Source of the DNA: MED660 sp002691025
GTDB lineage: Bacteria; Myxococcota_A; UBA9160; UBA4427
Direction of reading: 5' to 3'
Assembly (NCBI GenBank): GCA_002170485.2
Contig: NHDZ02000103.1
Location: 1 to 64,000 of the forward strand
Length of the DNA: 64,000 nt
Positions 51,099 through 60,105 of this stretch are shown piece after piece. Position numbers and translations under genes: made by a program. The notes under the pieces are model-generated. The model did no database searches. It saw only the letters and a list, made by a program, of their open reading frames with translations, and was not told the DNA's origin. How positions within the stretch are numbered: the stretch's first letter is position 1; each line of letters opens with the position of its first letter.

Positions 51099-53504
51099 CT
51101 ATTCAGCCCTTGTCTTCGGCTTCCAGCGACGAAGCAGAAGTGAATTGCTCACGACGCTGACGCTCGAAAAGGCCATGGCCGCCCCGGCAAAAATTGGACT
51201 CAAGAGACCCGCGGCCGCCAGGGGAATCCCGGCCGTGTTGTAGAGGAAGGCCCAGAAGAGATTCTGGTGGATCTTGCGGGTCGTGGCCCGGGAAACGGAG
51301 ATCGCTTCGGGAACAAGCCGGGGATCGGATCGCATCAAGGTAATGCCGGCGGTATGCATGGCTACGTCTGAGCCGGTCGCCATGGCGAACCCCACATCCG
51401 AAGCCGCCAGAGCCGGAGCATCATTGACGCCGTCGCCCACCATGGCCACACGGCTCCCCGACCCTCTCACAGACACGACTTCCTGGGCTTTCTCATCCGG
51501 CAGGACCTCAGCCACGACTTCGTCTACACCGACATCATCGGCCACCACTTGCGCGGTCTGCGCGTTNTCACCGGTCAACATGATGACCCGGGTCCCCATC
51601 TGGTGGAGCTCTTCAATGGCTGATTTCGCACTCTCACGAACCCGGTCGCCGACGGCCGCAATCGCCAGCAGCACGCCGCCTTCCTGGGCCATCCACATGA
51701 CGGTCATGCCCTGCTTTTCAAGATCNTCCGCCTGCACTGCCAGGTTCGACATGTCGACCTTCTCTTCTTCCATCAGGCGTCGACTTCCCAGGACCAAGGA
51801 CCTTTCTCCGACTCGCGCCTTGATTCCGCGTCCCGGAAGGGCCTGGAAATCATCCATCTCCTGGGTCGGGATCGAACGATCATCGGCCCCTCGTAGAATC
51901 GCCTGGGCAAGAGGATGTTCACTTCCCTTCTGGATAGAAGCCATCAAGGCAAGCGCCTGCTCTTCGCTTCCCCCATCCACGCACTTGATCTGGCGNAACT
52001 CTGGACGCCCTTCCGTCAACGTGCCGGTCTTGTCGAAGATCACGACAGANACGCCACGTGCCTGCTCCAGTGCTTCTGCATCCTGAATCAGGATCCCGGC
52101 CCGGGCNGCGGCTCCCGTCCCCACCACCAGCGCTGTGGGCGTCGCGAGACCGAGCGCGCACGGACATGCAATCACCAACACTGAAACCGCATGGATCAGG
52201 GACGTTTCCCACCCTGCGCCCAGGAAGAGCCAGACCCCGAGTGTCAGCACAGAGGAGCCGAGGACCACAGGCACGAAAACAGCNGAGACACGGTCGACTG
52301 TCTTCTGAAGAGGGGGTTTGCTGGACTGCGCTTCTTCAACCAGGGATACGATTTGCGAAAGAAGAGATTCCTCTCCAACGCGTGTCGCCTCAATTCGCAG
52401 TAGACCCGAACCGTTGATGGAGCCACCCGTCACTTCATCTCCGGTTGTACGGGAGACCGGAAGGCTTTCGCCCGTAAGCAGGGACTCGTCCAGTTGGCTT
52501 GCCCCCTCGAGAATGATGCCGTCCACGGGCAGACTCTCACCCGGCTTCACCAGGACGACCTCTCCCCGACTGACCGCATCGGCCGGGATCTCCAACTCCG
52601 CCCCGTCCCGGATCACACGCGCTGTGCGCGGGCGAAGTGCCATCAATGCCTGGATGGCGGCGGTCGTTCCATGCTTCGCACGAGTCTCGAGAAGGCGACC
52701 CAGAAGCACCAGCGTGATGACTGCAGCCGAAGCTTCAAAATAGAGCTCACCGGANCCCACCAGGACCACATAGACACTGAGCAGATATGCCGCGCTGGTC
52801 CCGAGCGCCACAAGAAGGTCCATATTTCCGGTCCCGGCTCGCAAGGCTCGCCAAGCCGCTCGATAGAAACGCGCACCTGCCAGGAACTGCACCGGCGTCG
52901 CCAACGCCCATTGCCAAGGCCCCGGCAACATGACCGTAAAGCCCAGGGGTTCAGCCATCATCGGTGCCACCAGAGGCAAGGTCAGGAGAGTCGAAGCCAG
53001 GAGGGTGAGAAGGTCGCTCCGGTTCTTTCGTCGCTCTTCCTTGCGTCGCATCTCAGAGGCCTCCCGTTCGGAGGCGAGAGGGGTGGCTCCATAACCGGCC
53101 CCTTCAATGGCAGCCACGATGGATTCGGTATCCGTGGCCCCCGGTTCNTATGCCACATGGGCCAGGGCATTCGCGAGATTCACCTGAGCCGACACAACAC
53201 CGGGCTCTTTCATGATTGCGTTTTCGATGCGACCTGCGCAGGTTGCGCAGCTCATTCCATCCAGACTGAATTTGACCAGGACGGGTCGCACGGCATGACC
53301 GACCCCGACCACGGCGGAGACGATCTCGGCCAAGGAAATCTGCGGCGGATCGAATTCAACNTCCACCCTCTCCTTGGTCAGGTTGGCCGATACCGAGCGG
53401 ACACCAGCCAGAGCTGAAATTGCGGTTTCGAGTGGCCCCACACAACTCGCGCAATCCATCCCGTCCACCGAAAGACTGACTCTTCGAGACTTCTCCTGGG
53501 ACAT
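51099..53504 (-). CDS. copA: Copper-exporting P1B-type ATPase
   Basis: 801 residues. Two N-terminal heavy-metal domains (C18-x2-C21 in GMDCASC and C86-x2-C89 in GMSCATC), eight membrane helices, the transmembrane metal site CPC in IACPCALGLATPTAL near 446, the phosphorylation loop DKTGTLTEG near 490, and the hinge GDGVNDAPALA near 693. It exports Cu+ from the cytoplasm, driven by ATP. A few codons contain N. No CueR-type regulator is adjacent. Confidence 0.95.
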   Translation of the reverse strand: MSQEKSRRVSLSVDGMDCASCVGPLETAISALAGVRSVSANLTKERVXVEFDPPQISLAEIVSAVVGVGHAVRPVLVKFSLDGMSCATCAGRIENAIMKEPGVVSAQVNLANALAHVAXEPGATDTESIVAAIEGAGYGATPLASEREASEMRRKEERRKNRSDLLTLLASTLLTLPLVAPMMAEPLGFTVMLPGPWQWALATPVQFLAGARFYRAAWRALRAGTGNMDLLVALGTSAAYLLSVYVVLVXSGELYFEASAAVITLVLLGRLLETRAKHGTTAAIQALMALRPRTARVIRDGAELEIPADAVSRGEVVLVKPGESLPVDGIILEGASQLDESLLTGESLPVSRTTGDEVTGGSINGSGLLRIEATRVGEESLLSQIVSLVEEAQSSKPPLQKTVDRVXAVFVPVVLGSSVLTLGVWLFLGAGWETSLIHAVSVLVIACPCALGLATPTALVVGTGAXARAGILIQDAEALEQARGXSVVIFDKTGTLTEGRPEXRQIKCVDGGSEEQALALMASIQKGSEHPLAQAILRGADDRSIPTQEMDDFQALPGRGIKARVGERSLVLGSRRLMEEEKVDMSNLAVQAXDLEKQGMTVMWMAQEGGVLLAIAAVGDRVRESAKSAIEELHQMGTRVIMLTGXNAQTAQVVADDVGVDEVVAEVLPDEKAQEVVSVRGSGSRVAMVGDGVNDAPALAASDVGFAMATGSDVAMHTAGITLMRSDPRLVPEAISVSRATTRKIHQNLFWAFLYNTAGIPLAAAGLLSPIFAGAAMAFSSVSVVSNSLLLRRWKPKTRAE

Positions 53505-53636
53505 CCAAACTCCCCGCGTCTTGAAAGTGGCTTAAAAAAAACCCTGCACCGTATACGACGGAACTAGTCTACCTTCTGAGCGTCAGAGACGANAACACTA
53601 GCGCGACTACACAAATGAGGCGTAACAAGTCGCCAC

Positions 53637-55139
53637 ATGAAATCTCCGCACCGACTGCTCGCGATCACGCTTTTTCTCCTCTTGCTGGCTCCCTTGACCC
53701 AGGCCCAGGACAAGAGGCCGCCCCCGTCTACGGAAACCACTCTCGAGAAGGGTCTCGATGCGCTTGACCATGGCCAATGGAACGAAGCCATGCAGATCTT
53801 CGAAGCCCTCTCCGAGGCGGAACCCGACCAACCTGCCCCGGCCTATTATCTGGGTGTCGCGGCCGCCCATGGCGGCCATGACGTAACGGCCGTAGACGCC
53901 TTCATCCATTGCGCCTCCATCGACCCGGGATTCGAGTGGGTCCAGGCCAACCTCGGGCTCATCCTCTTCCGCCTGGACGAGATCCAACTGGCCGAGGATC
54001 ACCTCCTCGAAGCCCTCCTCCAGGGGCCGGAAAACGCGGACGTCCTCCTTCACCTCGGCATGATCGATGCCCGACGCCAGGAATATGACCGCGCACTGAG
54101 GCTCTACCAACAAAGTGCAGACCTGGATCCATCCGTCGCCAGCCTGGCCATGTTTGAAGCGGCNGATCTCGAACTGGCCCGGGGTGATCTACCCGCTGCG
54201 TTGGATTTTCTCGAGAAGGCTCGCTTGGCGCCAGGGCCCGCATCCGCCCAGAAAGCCGCGGAAGAACTCCTTGACGCACTGATGGCCGAAACCACGAAAC
54301 AACCTCGTTTCATCCTTCAAGGCAATGCGGGATTCGAACTCGACGACAACGTCACGGTCACCGAAGAGGATCTGGCTACGGGGCTTTCGGATGAAGCTCT
54401 CGTACTGGGCGCGGGTCTCGAATACAGATTGCTGAATGAAGAAACGGCCTGGGTCATCGTCGGTTACAACATCTATCAGAGTCTGTATCGGACCCTGACG
54501 GACTTCGATCTCCGCATCCAGGAACCTCGACTGACCATCGGTGGAAGGGTCGGGCGGGTATTCCCGACCTTCAGCTACGCCTACCAGAACCAGACCCTTG
54601 GAAGCGACGGGTTCCTGTCCTCGCATCTCATGGATTTCGANCTCGATATCGCCCTGACGGATCGCTGGTTCCTCTTTCTCGGAGGTGAAGTCGAAAGGAT
54701 CACCTACGACTTCACACCCGCTCGAACCGGTTACCGGGGCGCAATCAACCTGGGCCCGCAGATCCGGTTCCTGGACAACCTCGTCTCGTTGCGCGTGATC
54801 TGGGAGCCTACCTGGCAACGTACCGATGGAGCTACTTTCAGTTTCAACGGCCAATCCGTGTTGACCGAGCTGAACGTCTTCATTCCAAGGGGGCGAGGTC
54901 TCGATATGGATGCCTCGTACCAGTATATCCAGAACGACTACACCGAGAGGGTTTCCGGATTCGGCCTGGGCTACCGGCACGACACCTACCACGTATTGCG
55001 CCTGGGNCTGCAGATGCCACTTGCGAAGTACGCCAACATATCCGCCGACTACCTGCATCTTCGCTCCGAGTCGACCATCCCCGATCTCAACTATTCCCAG
55101 AATATCCTGACATTCCGTATCGGATTCTGGTACTTCTAG
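53637..55139 (+). CDS. TPR-containing outer-membrane beta-barrel protein
   Basis: 500 residues. Signal peptide (LAITLFLLLLAPLTQAQ), then TPR-type helices (about 30-215: GLDALDHGQWNEAMQIF, YYLGVAAAHGGHD, LLHLGMIDARRQEYD), then a C-terminal barrel of about 270 residues ending in Phe (LTFRIGFWYF). This TPR-plus-barrel layout resembles surface lipoprotein assembly modifier-type proteins and some PgaA-like exporters. Two N codons lie in the frame. Divergent from copA, 132 bases apart; function unknown. Confidence 0.75.
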   Translation: MKSPHRLLAITLFLLLLAPLTQAQDKRPPPSTETTLEKGLDALDHGQWNEAMQIFEALSEAEPDQPAPAYYLGVAAAHGGHDVTAVDAFIHCASIDPGFEWVQANLGLILFRLDEIQLAEDHLLEALLQGPENADVLLHLGMIDARRQEYDRALRLYQQSADLDPSVASLAMFEAXDLELARGDLPAALDFLEKARLAPGPASAQKAAEELLDALMAETTKQPRFILQGNAGFELDDNVTVTEEDLATGLSDEALVLGAGLEYRLLNEETAWVIVGYNIYQSLYRTLTDFDLRIQEPRLTIGGRVGRVFPTFSYAYQNQTLGSDGFLSSHLMDFXLDIALTDRWFLFLGGEVERITYDFTPARTGYRGAINLGPQIRFLDNLVSLRVIWEPTWQRTDGATFSFNGQSVLTELNVFIPRGRGLDMDASYQYIQNDYTERVSGFGLGYRHDTYHVLRLXLQMPLAKYANISADYLHLRSESTIPDLNYSQNILTFRIGFWYF

Positions 55140-55144
55140 NCCTT

Positions 55145-55738
55145 CTACGGAGCCTTTTGCACCGCATCCGCCCTCTCTTCAATGGAAAGCGGCCGAACGC
55201 GACGCATCTGCTTCTGCATCTTCGATTTCTGTGAATCGGACATGGCCTCAAAGCGTGCTTGATGCTCTTTCATGCGATTCTTCTCGGTCTCATCCACGGA
55301 TACCGGCCTGGATCGTTGAGCCGGAGCTCCAGCGGGCGGTTCAGGCAGAACGAACTCGCCCTTGTTTCGCGATGTAATCGAAATCGCCTTCACCCGCTGC
55401 TGCATGGAACTGCGTCGCTCATCACTGAGCCTCTGGGTACGAAGGCCGGGCGTCATCATCTTCTTCAGTTCCTCGGACAGGTTCTGACTTGTCATCCGCC
55501 GAGCAGCGATATGAGGACGGACTTCGGATCGCCAACGACCGCGGCGCACATCGAGATGATTCTGGTATCGGGATTGCCAGCGCGAAAACTCGGCTCTTGG
55601 CCGAGCCCCTCCCACGGGCTCTCGCGAATGAGCCACGGGGACAAAAGCCAGGCAAAGTGCGGCCGCAAGAAAGGTCCTCAGCCAGAACCCGACCCGGACC
55701 GGACCTCCATAGGAGATGGCCTTTTTGTTCCAACCCAT
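55145..55738 (-). CDS. Secreted or periplasmic Arg/Lys-rich protein of unknown function
   Basis: About 197 residues from ATG 55738; the open frame to 55948 is antisense-like and overlaps the upstream gene. A signal-like hydrophobic stretch (LRTFLAAALCLAFVPVAHS) is followed by a highly charged, helix-forming, proline-poor region with repeated Ser-Asp-x-x-x/Arg-rich helices (RFEAMSDSQKSKMQKQMRRVRPLSIEERADAV, shown here only in part). That late pattern is reminiscent of DUF3106 or Spy-like periplasmic helices, without a firm match. It follows an SDR by 43 bases. Confidence 0.5.
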   Translation of the reverse strand: MGWNKKAISYGGPVRVGFWLRTFLAAALCLAFVPVAHSREPVGGARPRAEFSRWQSRYQNHLDVRRGRWRSEVRPHIAARRMTSQNLSEELKKMMTPGLRTQRLSDERRSSMQQRVKAISITSRNKGEFVLPEPPAGAPAQRSRPVSVDETEKNRMKEHQARFEAMSDSQKSKMQKQMRRVRPLSIEERADAVQKAP

Positions 55739-55781
55739 GCTGGTGTTCCCCAACCCCGCCTTCAGCTTTTCCCTTGCAGAC

Positions 55782-56525
55782 TCAAAAGGACTCGCGATAC
55801 GGACGCAGATCGACTTCCAGGCTCCAAGCCGACGGGGCCTGCCTGTGCAATGACCAGAAGGCATCCGCAATGGCCGAGATATCCAACATGCCGCCCGCAC
55901 CCTTGGCTTCGCGAAGACCGGGAAAACGACCATTGACCACATCGCCATCGATCACCCCATCGATGACCACGTGACCCACGTGGATCCCTTGCGGCCCGAA
56001 CTCCCGGGCCATGCCATGGGCCACCGATCGTAAAGCGGACTTCGCCGAAGCAAAGGCCGTAAACGGCGGGCGAGCCCGCAAAGAAGCCGTGGCTCCCGTA
56101 AACAGGATGCTCCCGCTGCCCTGGGGCAGCATACGTCGTGCCGCTTCTCTTCCCACGAGAAACCCTCCAAAGCAACAGATTCGCCATAGCTCTTCAAAGA
56201 ACTCATCGGTCATCTCAAGCAGTGGGCTGAACTGATTATTGCCCGCGTTATAAGCCACGAGATCAAGCGATCCCCCCTCTTGAACGGCCCGATCCAGAAG
56301 TGCCTCGACTTCGTTGCTCTGGGTCGTATCGGCCACAACCGCCGAAGCCTTACCTCCCGAAGCCTCGATCTCGGCCACCACAGCGTCCAGTTTTTCCAGG
56401 GTTCGCCCAGCGATGAACGTATGTAGACCCTCTTGAGANAAGCGACGTGCCAAGGCTGCGCCGAGTCCGTTCTGCGAGCCCACTCCGACGACGACAGCGA
56501 CCTTACCTACCTGACCTGGAGCCAT
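55782..56525 (-). CDS. SDR-fold protein lacking the catalytic tyrosine
   Basis: About 247 residues from ATG 56525. Rossmann start GKVAVVVGVGSQNGLGAALA, then AGRTLEKLDA, AYNAGNNQF and a Ser/Thr loop. The catalytic YxxxK is F-A-S-A-K, so the usual Tyr is Phe. The cofactor site looks intact. The family member may be a reductase with an alternative proton donor, or non-catalytic. Its C-terminus (DISAIADAFWSLHRQAPSAWSLEVDLRPY) resembles enzymes annotated in polyketide or fatty-acid metabolism. Ns occur in codons about 29 and before the start. Confidence 0.8.
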   Translation of the reverse strand: MAPGQVGKVAVVVGVGSQNGLGAALARRXSQEGLHTFIAGRTLEKLDAVVAEIEASGGKASAVVADTTQSNEVEALLDRAVQEGGSLDLVAYNAGNNQFSPLLEMTDEFFEELWRICCFGGFLVGREAARRMLPQGSGSILFTGATASLRARPPFTAFASAKSALRSVAHGMAREFGPQGIHVGHVVIDGVIDGDVVNGRFPGLREAKGAGGMLDISAIADAFWSLHRQAPSAWSLEVDLRPYRESF

Positions 56526-56579
56526 CCTATTCCCCCTTCTGCCCCTCGGTCTTTTNCCCGAGGACGCCATACGTTGAAT

Positions 56580-56595
56580 CGGCAACACGCTAGCA
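56580..56595 (+). promoter_or_regulatory. Candidate sigma54 (-24/-12) promoter of the pilin gene
   Basis: CGGCAACACGCTAGCA aligns to the sigma54 consensus TGGCAC-N5-TTGC: GGCA at -24 and GC at -12 with the required 12-base spacing between the GG and GC pairs. It lies about 136 bases upstream of the pilin ATG. Pilin genes in several proteobacteria are sigma54/PilR controlled. The match is partial. Confidence 0.35.
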
Positions 56596-56730
56596 ACTTG
56601 AAGACCTNATACGCAGTTCGTTCCGGCTCACTATAAATCAGTCCGCAAAGTGTTACGGAACTACAGTCTCCATCCGGACCGGACGATACAAAATCACACG
56701 ATGACACGATGCCGAAACGGGAGAGACATA

Positions 56731-57285
56731 ATGGAATCGCCCCATAGATCCGGTGGCTTTACACTGATTGAATTGATGATCGTTGTAGCCATCGTCGGGG
56801 TCCTCGCGGCCACCGCCATCCCAACCTTCCAACGCNTGCAGATGCGATCGAAGACCTCCGAAGTCAAAGTGAACATGGTGGCCATTCGCATCGCCGAAGT
56901 AGCCTACCGGTCCGAATTCGGAAGCTTCCTGGCCGCTCAGGTGTCTCCTGCCGCCTACGGTGGAAGTACGGCCATCCCGTTTGCCGACACCGGACCTTCG
57001 GGTGAAAATTTTGCGACGTTGGGATGGGAGCCGGAAGGAAGGATCTACTTCCAATATGGAGTCAGCGCCTCAACGGACGGCAATGCCTTTTCCATCGCAG
57101 CCGCCGCCGATCTGGACCAGAACGGAACACCGCAGGTCTGGGGCTACATCATGCCCGATTCAAGTGGCACCACAGCGCCTGACGTCCTCGGCTGTAGCAG
57201 CGTGTGGAACGAATCCACCCAGAGCATGGGGCTGACCGCAAGCATCGGTCCCTGCAGTGCGGACGGCGGCCAGAGCGAATTCTAG
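56731..57285 (+). CDS. Type IV pilin (major pilin-like)
   Basis: 184 residues from ATG 56731 with GGGAGAG upstream; an in-frame ATG at 56650 exists but would put 27 odd residues before the leader. The short positively charged leader ends G9, then mature F10-TLIELMIVVAIVGVLAATAIP with Glu at +5, the prepilin peptidase and assembly signature. A globular C-terminal part follows with two late Cys (LGCSSVWN, IGPCSADG) likely forming a disulfide. One N lies in the N-terminal helix. It is single-gene, followed by a strong terminator. Confidence 0.92.
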   Translation: MESPHRSGGFTLIELMIVVAIVGVLAATAIPTFQRXQMRSKTSEVKVNMVAIRIAEVAYRSEFGSFLAAQVSPAAYGGSTAIPFADTGPSGENFATLGWEPEGRIYFQYGVSASTDGNAFSIAAAADLDQNGTPQVWGYIMPDSSGTTAPDVLGCSSVWNESTQSMGLTASIGPCSADGGQSEF

Positions 57286-57328
57286 ACCCCCCCCTCCTCC
57301 CCCCAGATTCCCATGAGGGTACGGGTCA

Positions 57329-57363
57329 GGGCTGCTGCGGATTTTTCCGCAGCAGCCCTTTTT
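57329..57363 (+). terminator. Rho-independent terminator after the pilin gene
   Basis: GGGCTGCTGCGGA (57329-57341), TTTT loop, TCCGCAGCAGCCC (57346-57358), then TTTTT to 57363. A perfect 13-base stem with a T-run is the strongest terminator in the window, 44 bases after the pilin stop, isolating the pilin transcript from the sulfatase-like gene. Confidence 0.9.
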
Positions 57364-57388
57364 GCCTTCGTGCTATGGGTCTGACCCC

Positions 57389-58771
57389 ATGCGACTATTC
57401 TCCCCAGTCAAGAACAAGAGACGTCTCGCCCTGTCGCTTCTGGGAACAGCCGCACTCATGCTTACGAGCTGCGGTGAGATCGCCCCTGAACAACCGAATA
57501 TCCTGATTTTCGTAGTCTCCTCATTGAGGGCCGACGCCCTGGGGACCTACGATCTNGACCGGACCGAGACCCCTCATTTCGATGAACTCGCCATCGACGG
57601 AGTGACGTTCGAAGAGGCCTACGCGACTTCTTCCTGGGATCGGCCGGCCCTGACCTCCCTTCTGAGTGGCCTCTATCCATGGCATCACGGCGTCAACGCC
57701 AAAGAAGACTCTCTTGACCCTTCCATGCCCAGCATTGCCCGCGCCTTCTCGAAAGACGGCTATACCTCGGCCCTGATCACAGCCAATCCGAACGTCGGAC
57801 CGCTCTTCGGGCTCGATGAAGGCTTTGACGAAACCATCGAACTCTATAGCCGGTCTCAACCTGGCAGGGTGGAACCCCACGAATTCATCGCGAAAGCGCA
57901 AACCGTGGTTGAAGTCGCACTCAAGTGGATGGAAGAAAGGCCCAGACCCTATTTCCTCGTGGTCCTGGCCATCGACCCCCGTGCTCCTTACTTGCCTTCG
58001 CGAAGCGATGACCCCGGCGTGTTCCGTGCTCGCAGCGGAGTCGATGGACGAATTGCTTCTCTCAAACGCCTTTCACGATCCAGGACACCGAACGATGAAG
58101 CCCGAATCCGCGAGCTCTACCAGGCGGAAGTCAAAGCCACCGACGAGGCGTTCGGCGAATTGATTTCGACACTTCGAATGCGCGGAGAGCTTGAAGAAAC
58201 CCTCGTCGTCTTGACCGCAGATCACGGCGAAGCCTTCTGGGAGTACCGGGATATCCAAGGTCATGGGAAGACCGTGTCCGAGGAAGTACTCCGGGTTCCA
58301 CTTGTAGTCCGTTACCCCAAGGATCGGCGCTTTCCGCCGGGCGCTCGAACCACCAAGCCCGTCTCCCTGGTCGATCTCGGCCCCACCCTGCTTGACCTGA
58401 CGGGAGTCTCCAGTCCCGGAACCCTGGATGGCCGCCCCTTCTTTGATTCCGCCATCCAGGCCCGGCCCCCGATCCTGGCCGCACTCGACACGAGCCAGGT
58501 CACGCTTCTGACATCCGTCCGCAAGCCATACAAGCTCCTCTGGGACCGCGACCGAGGCGAGGTCTCCCTTTTCGACCTGCGAGTCACTCGACCCGAAGCC
58601 GAGCCCTTCGACCCCCGCCCCGATGAAAAAGCGGGCCTGGCCCACGAAGAACTCTTCGAGGCGTTGATCGAAAGCCTGAGAATCCGAGAATCAGACCTGT
58701 CCGAAGGGAAGGCGGGCGAACTGCCCCAATCGATCCAGAGCGACCTGAGAGCATTGGGACGCACCCCCTGA
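57389..58771 (+). CDS. Sulfatase-fold lipoprotein with altered active-site residues
   Basis: 460 residues from ATG 57389. Lipobox LTSC with C28 puts it on a membrane face. The alkaline phosphatase/sulfatase fold is clear: the opening strand ILIFVVSSLRADALGTY, TSSWDRPALTSLLSG, and DHGEAFWEY. In canonical sulfatases the first motif is D-x-LR-x-D, here the first Asp is Ser. The nucleophile signature C/S-x-P-x-R is S-S-W-D-R, without Pro. Substrate could be a sulfate, phosphate or phosphonate ester, or activity may be lost. One N codon is near residue 56. Confidence 0.85.
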   Translation: MRLFSPVKNKRRLALSLLGTAALMLTSCGEIAPEQPNILIFVVSSLRADALGTYDXDRTETPHFDELAIDGVTFEEAYATSSWDRPALTSLLSGLYPWHHGVNAKEDSLDPSMPSIARAFSKDGYTSALITANPNVGPLFGLDEGFDETIELYSRSQPGRVEPHEFIAKAQTVVEVALKWMEERPRPYFLVVLAIDPRAPYLPSRSDDPGVFRARSGVDGRIASLKRLSRSRTPNDEARIRELYQAEVKATDEAFGELISTLRMRGELEETLVVLTADHGEAFWEYRDIQGHGKTVSEEVLRVPLVVRYPKDRRFPPGARTTKPVSLVDLGPTLLDLTGVSSPGTLDGRPFFDSAIQARPPILAALDTSQVTLLTSVRKPYKLLWDRDRGEVSLFDLRVTRPEAEPFDPRPDEKAGLAHEELFEALIESLRIRESDLSEGKAGELPQSIQSDLRALGRTP

Positions 58772-58824
58772 GACTCTCCCAGCCGCGCCACCGACCCCCA
58801 ACGAGAAGCCGGGGCCGAGAGCCA

Positions 58825-60105
58825 TCAACGCGAAATCAGGAAGAGGCTCAGAGCAGGCCAATACGTGATGACCAGTACCGTCAGCAGCAGGATGATGAAG
58901 AAGGGGATCGTCGCCCGATAGACCTCGAGCACCGGACGCTCAAAGCGATAGCTGGCAATGAAGAGGTTCATCCCCACTGGCGGCGTGATATAACCGATCT
59001 GCATGTTGGCCAGGAAGATGATCCCGAGGTGAACCGGATCGATCCCGTAACCGATCGCAATCGGCAGGATGATCGGTACGACAATCACGAGGGCAGAAAA
59101 AATATCCAGCATCATTCCCAGGGCCAGGAGGAAGATGTTGAGAAGGATCAGGAAGGTCCATCGGCTATCAACATGCTCTCGAACCAACTCAAAGAGTTGA
59201 ACGGGGACATCTGAAAAAATCAGATAGTTGGTCGAGGCCATCGAGACACCCAGGATGATCAGGATCGCACCCACCAGGACCATGGACTCGCGCATGACTG
59301 AGGGCAGTTTCCGGAAGGGAATCTCTCGACGAATCAAGACTTCTACGATCAACACGTAGATGGCGGTCACGGCCGCTGCTTCCGACAGAGCGAAGAAACC
59401 GCCGTAGATACCACCAAGCACCAGAAGAGGAAGCGGAATCTCCCAGCCCGCGTCGCAAACCGCAGACCAGGCCTCTCGAACGGAGAAGCGTTCGGCGGTG
59501 CGCTTCAAGCCTCGGGACATCCACATGCTATAGGCGGACAGCAACGCCACCATGAGAAGGCCAGGGACTAGACCCGCCAGGAAGAGGTCATCGATCTTGA
59601 CGGGTTGCGAAAGGTTCATCTGCTGAGCCACCACCCCATAGAGGATAAGCGGCAACGCAGGCGCAAAAAGAAGTCCCAGACTCCCCGAAGTCGTCACGAG
59701 CCCCAAACTGAAGCGCTCGGGATAATGCGCTTCCTTCAAGGCCGGATAGAGCAGCGCCCCCAGTGCAACGATGGTGACTCCGGAAGCCCCGGTAAACGCG
59801 GTAAAGAGAGCGCAAGCGGCCAACGACACGATGGCCAGACCGCCCGAAAGCCAACCAAGAAGGGCATTGGTGAGCCGAACCAGACGTGCGGGCGCCTGAC
59901 TCTCGCCAAGCAGATATCCGGCAAACGTGAAAAGAGGGATCGCAAGCAGGACCGGGGTTTCCGCGAGGCGATAGATTTCAATCCCGATGACGGAAAGATC
60001 CGTATCCTCGCTCGCAAACCCCAGCATCGCGCTTGAAGCAATGACGGCGAAAAGAGGCGCTCCAAGGAGAGCCAGGGCGATGAGGGCCACCATGGACATC
60101 AGCAA
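58825..60105 (-). CDS. dctM: TRAP transporter large permease (DctM)
   Basis: 426 residues with 12 or so membrane helices: IPLFTFAGYLLGES, GASGVTIVALGALLYPAL, the substrate-path loop SGSLGLLFAPALPLILYG, and a C-terminal YITPPVGMNLF. It is the membrane channel of the TRAP system, using an ion gradient to take up solute from the binding protein. Its ATG lies within the 3' end of dctQ, an overlap of 7 bases. It is the last gene of the operon. Confidence 0.95.
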   Translation of the reverse strand: MLMSMVALIALALLGAPLFAVIASSAMLGFASEDTDLSVIGIEIYRLAETPVLLAIPLFTFAGYLLGESQAPARLVRLTNALLGWLSGGLAIVSLAACALFTAFTGASGVTIVALGALLYPALKEAHYPERFSLGLVTTSGSLGLLFAPALPLILYGVVAQQMNLSQPVKIDDLFLAGLVPGLLMVALLSAYSMWMSRGLKRTAERFSVREAWSAVCDAGWEIPLPLLVLGGIYGGFFALSEAAAVTAIYVLIVEVLIRREIPFRKLPSVMRESMVLVGAILIILGVSMASTNYLIFSDVPVQLFELVREHVDSRWTFLILLNIFLLALGMMLDIFSALVIVVPIILPIAIGYGIDPVHLGIIFLANMQIGYITPPVGMNLFIASYRFERPVLEVYRATIPFFIILLLTVLVITYWPALSLFLISR

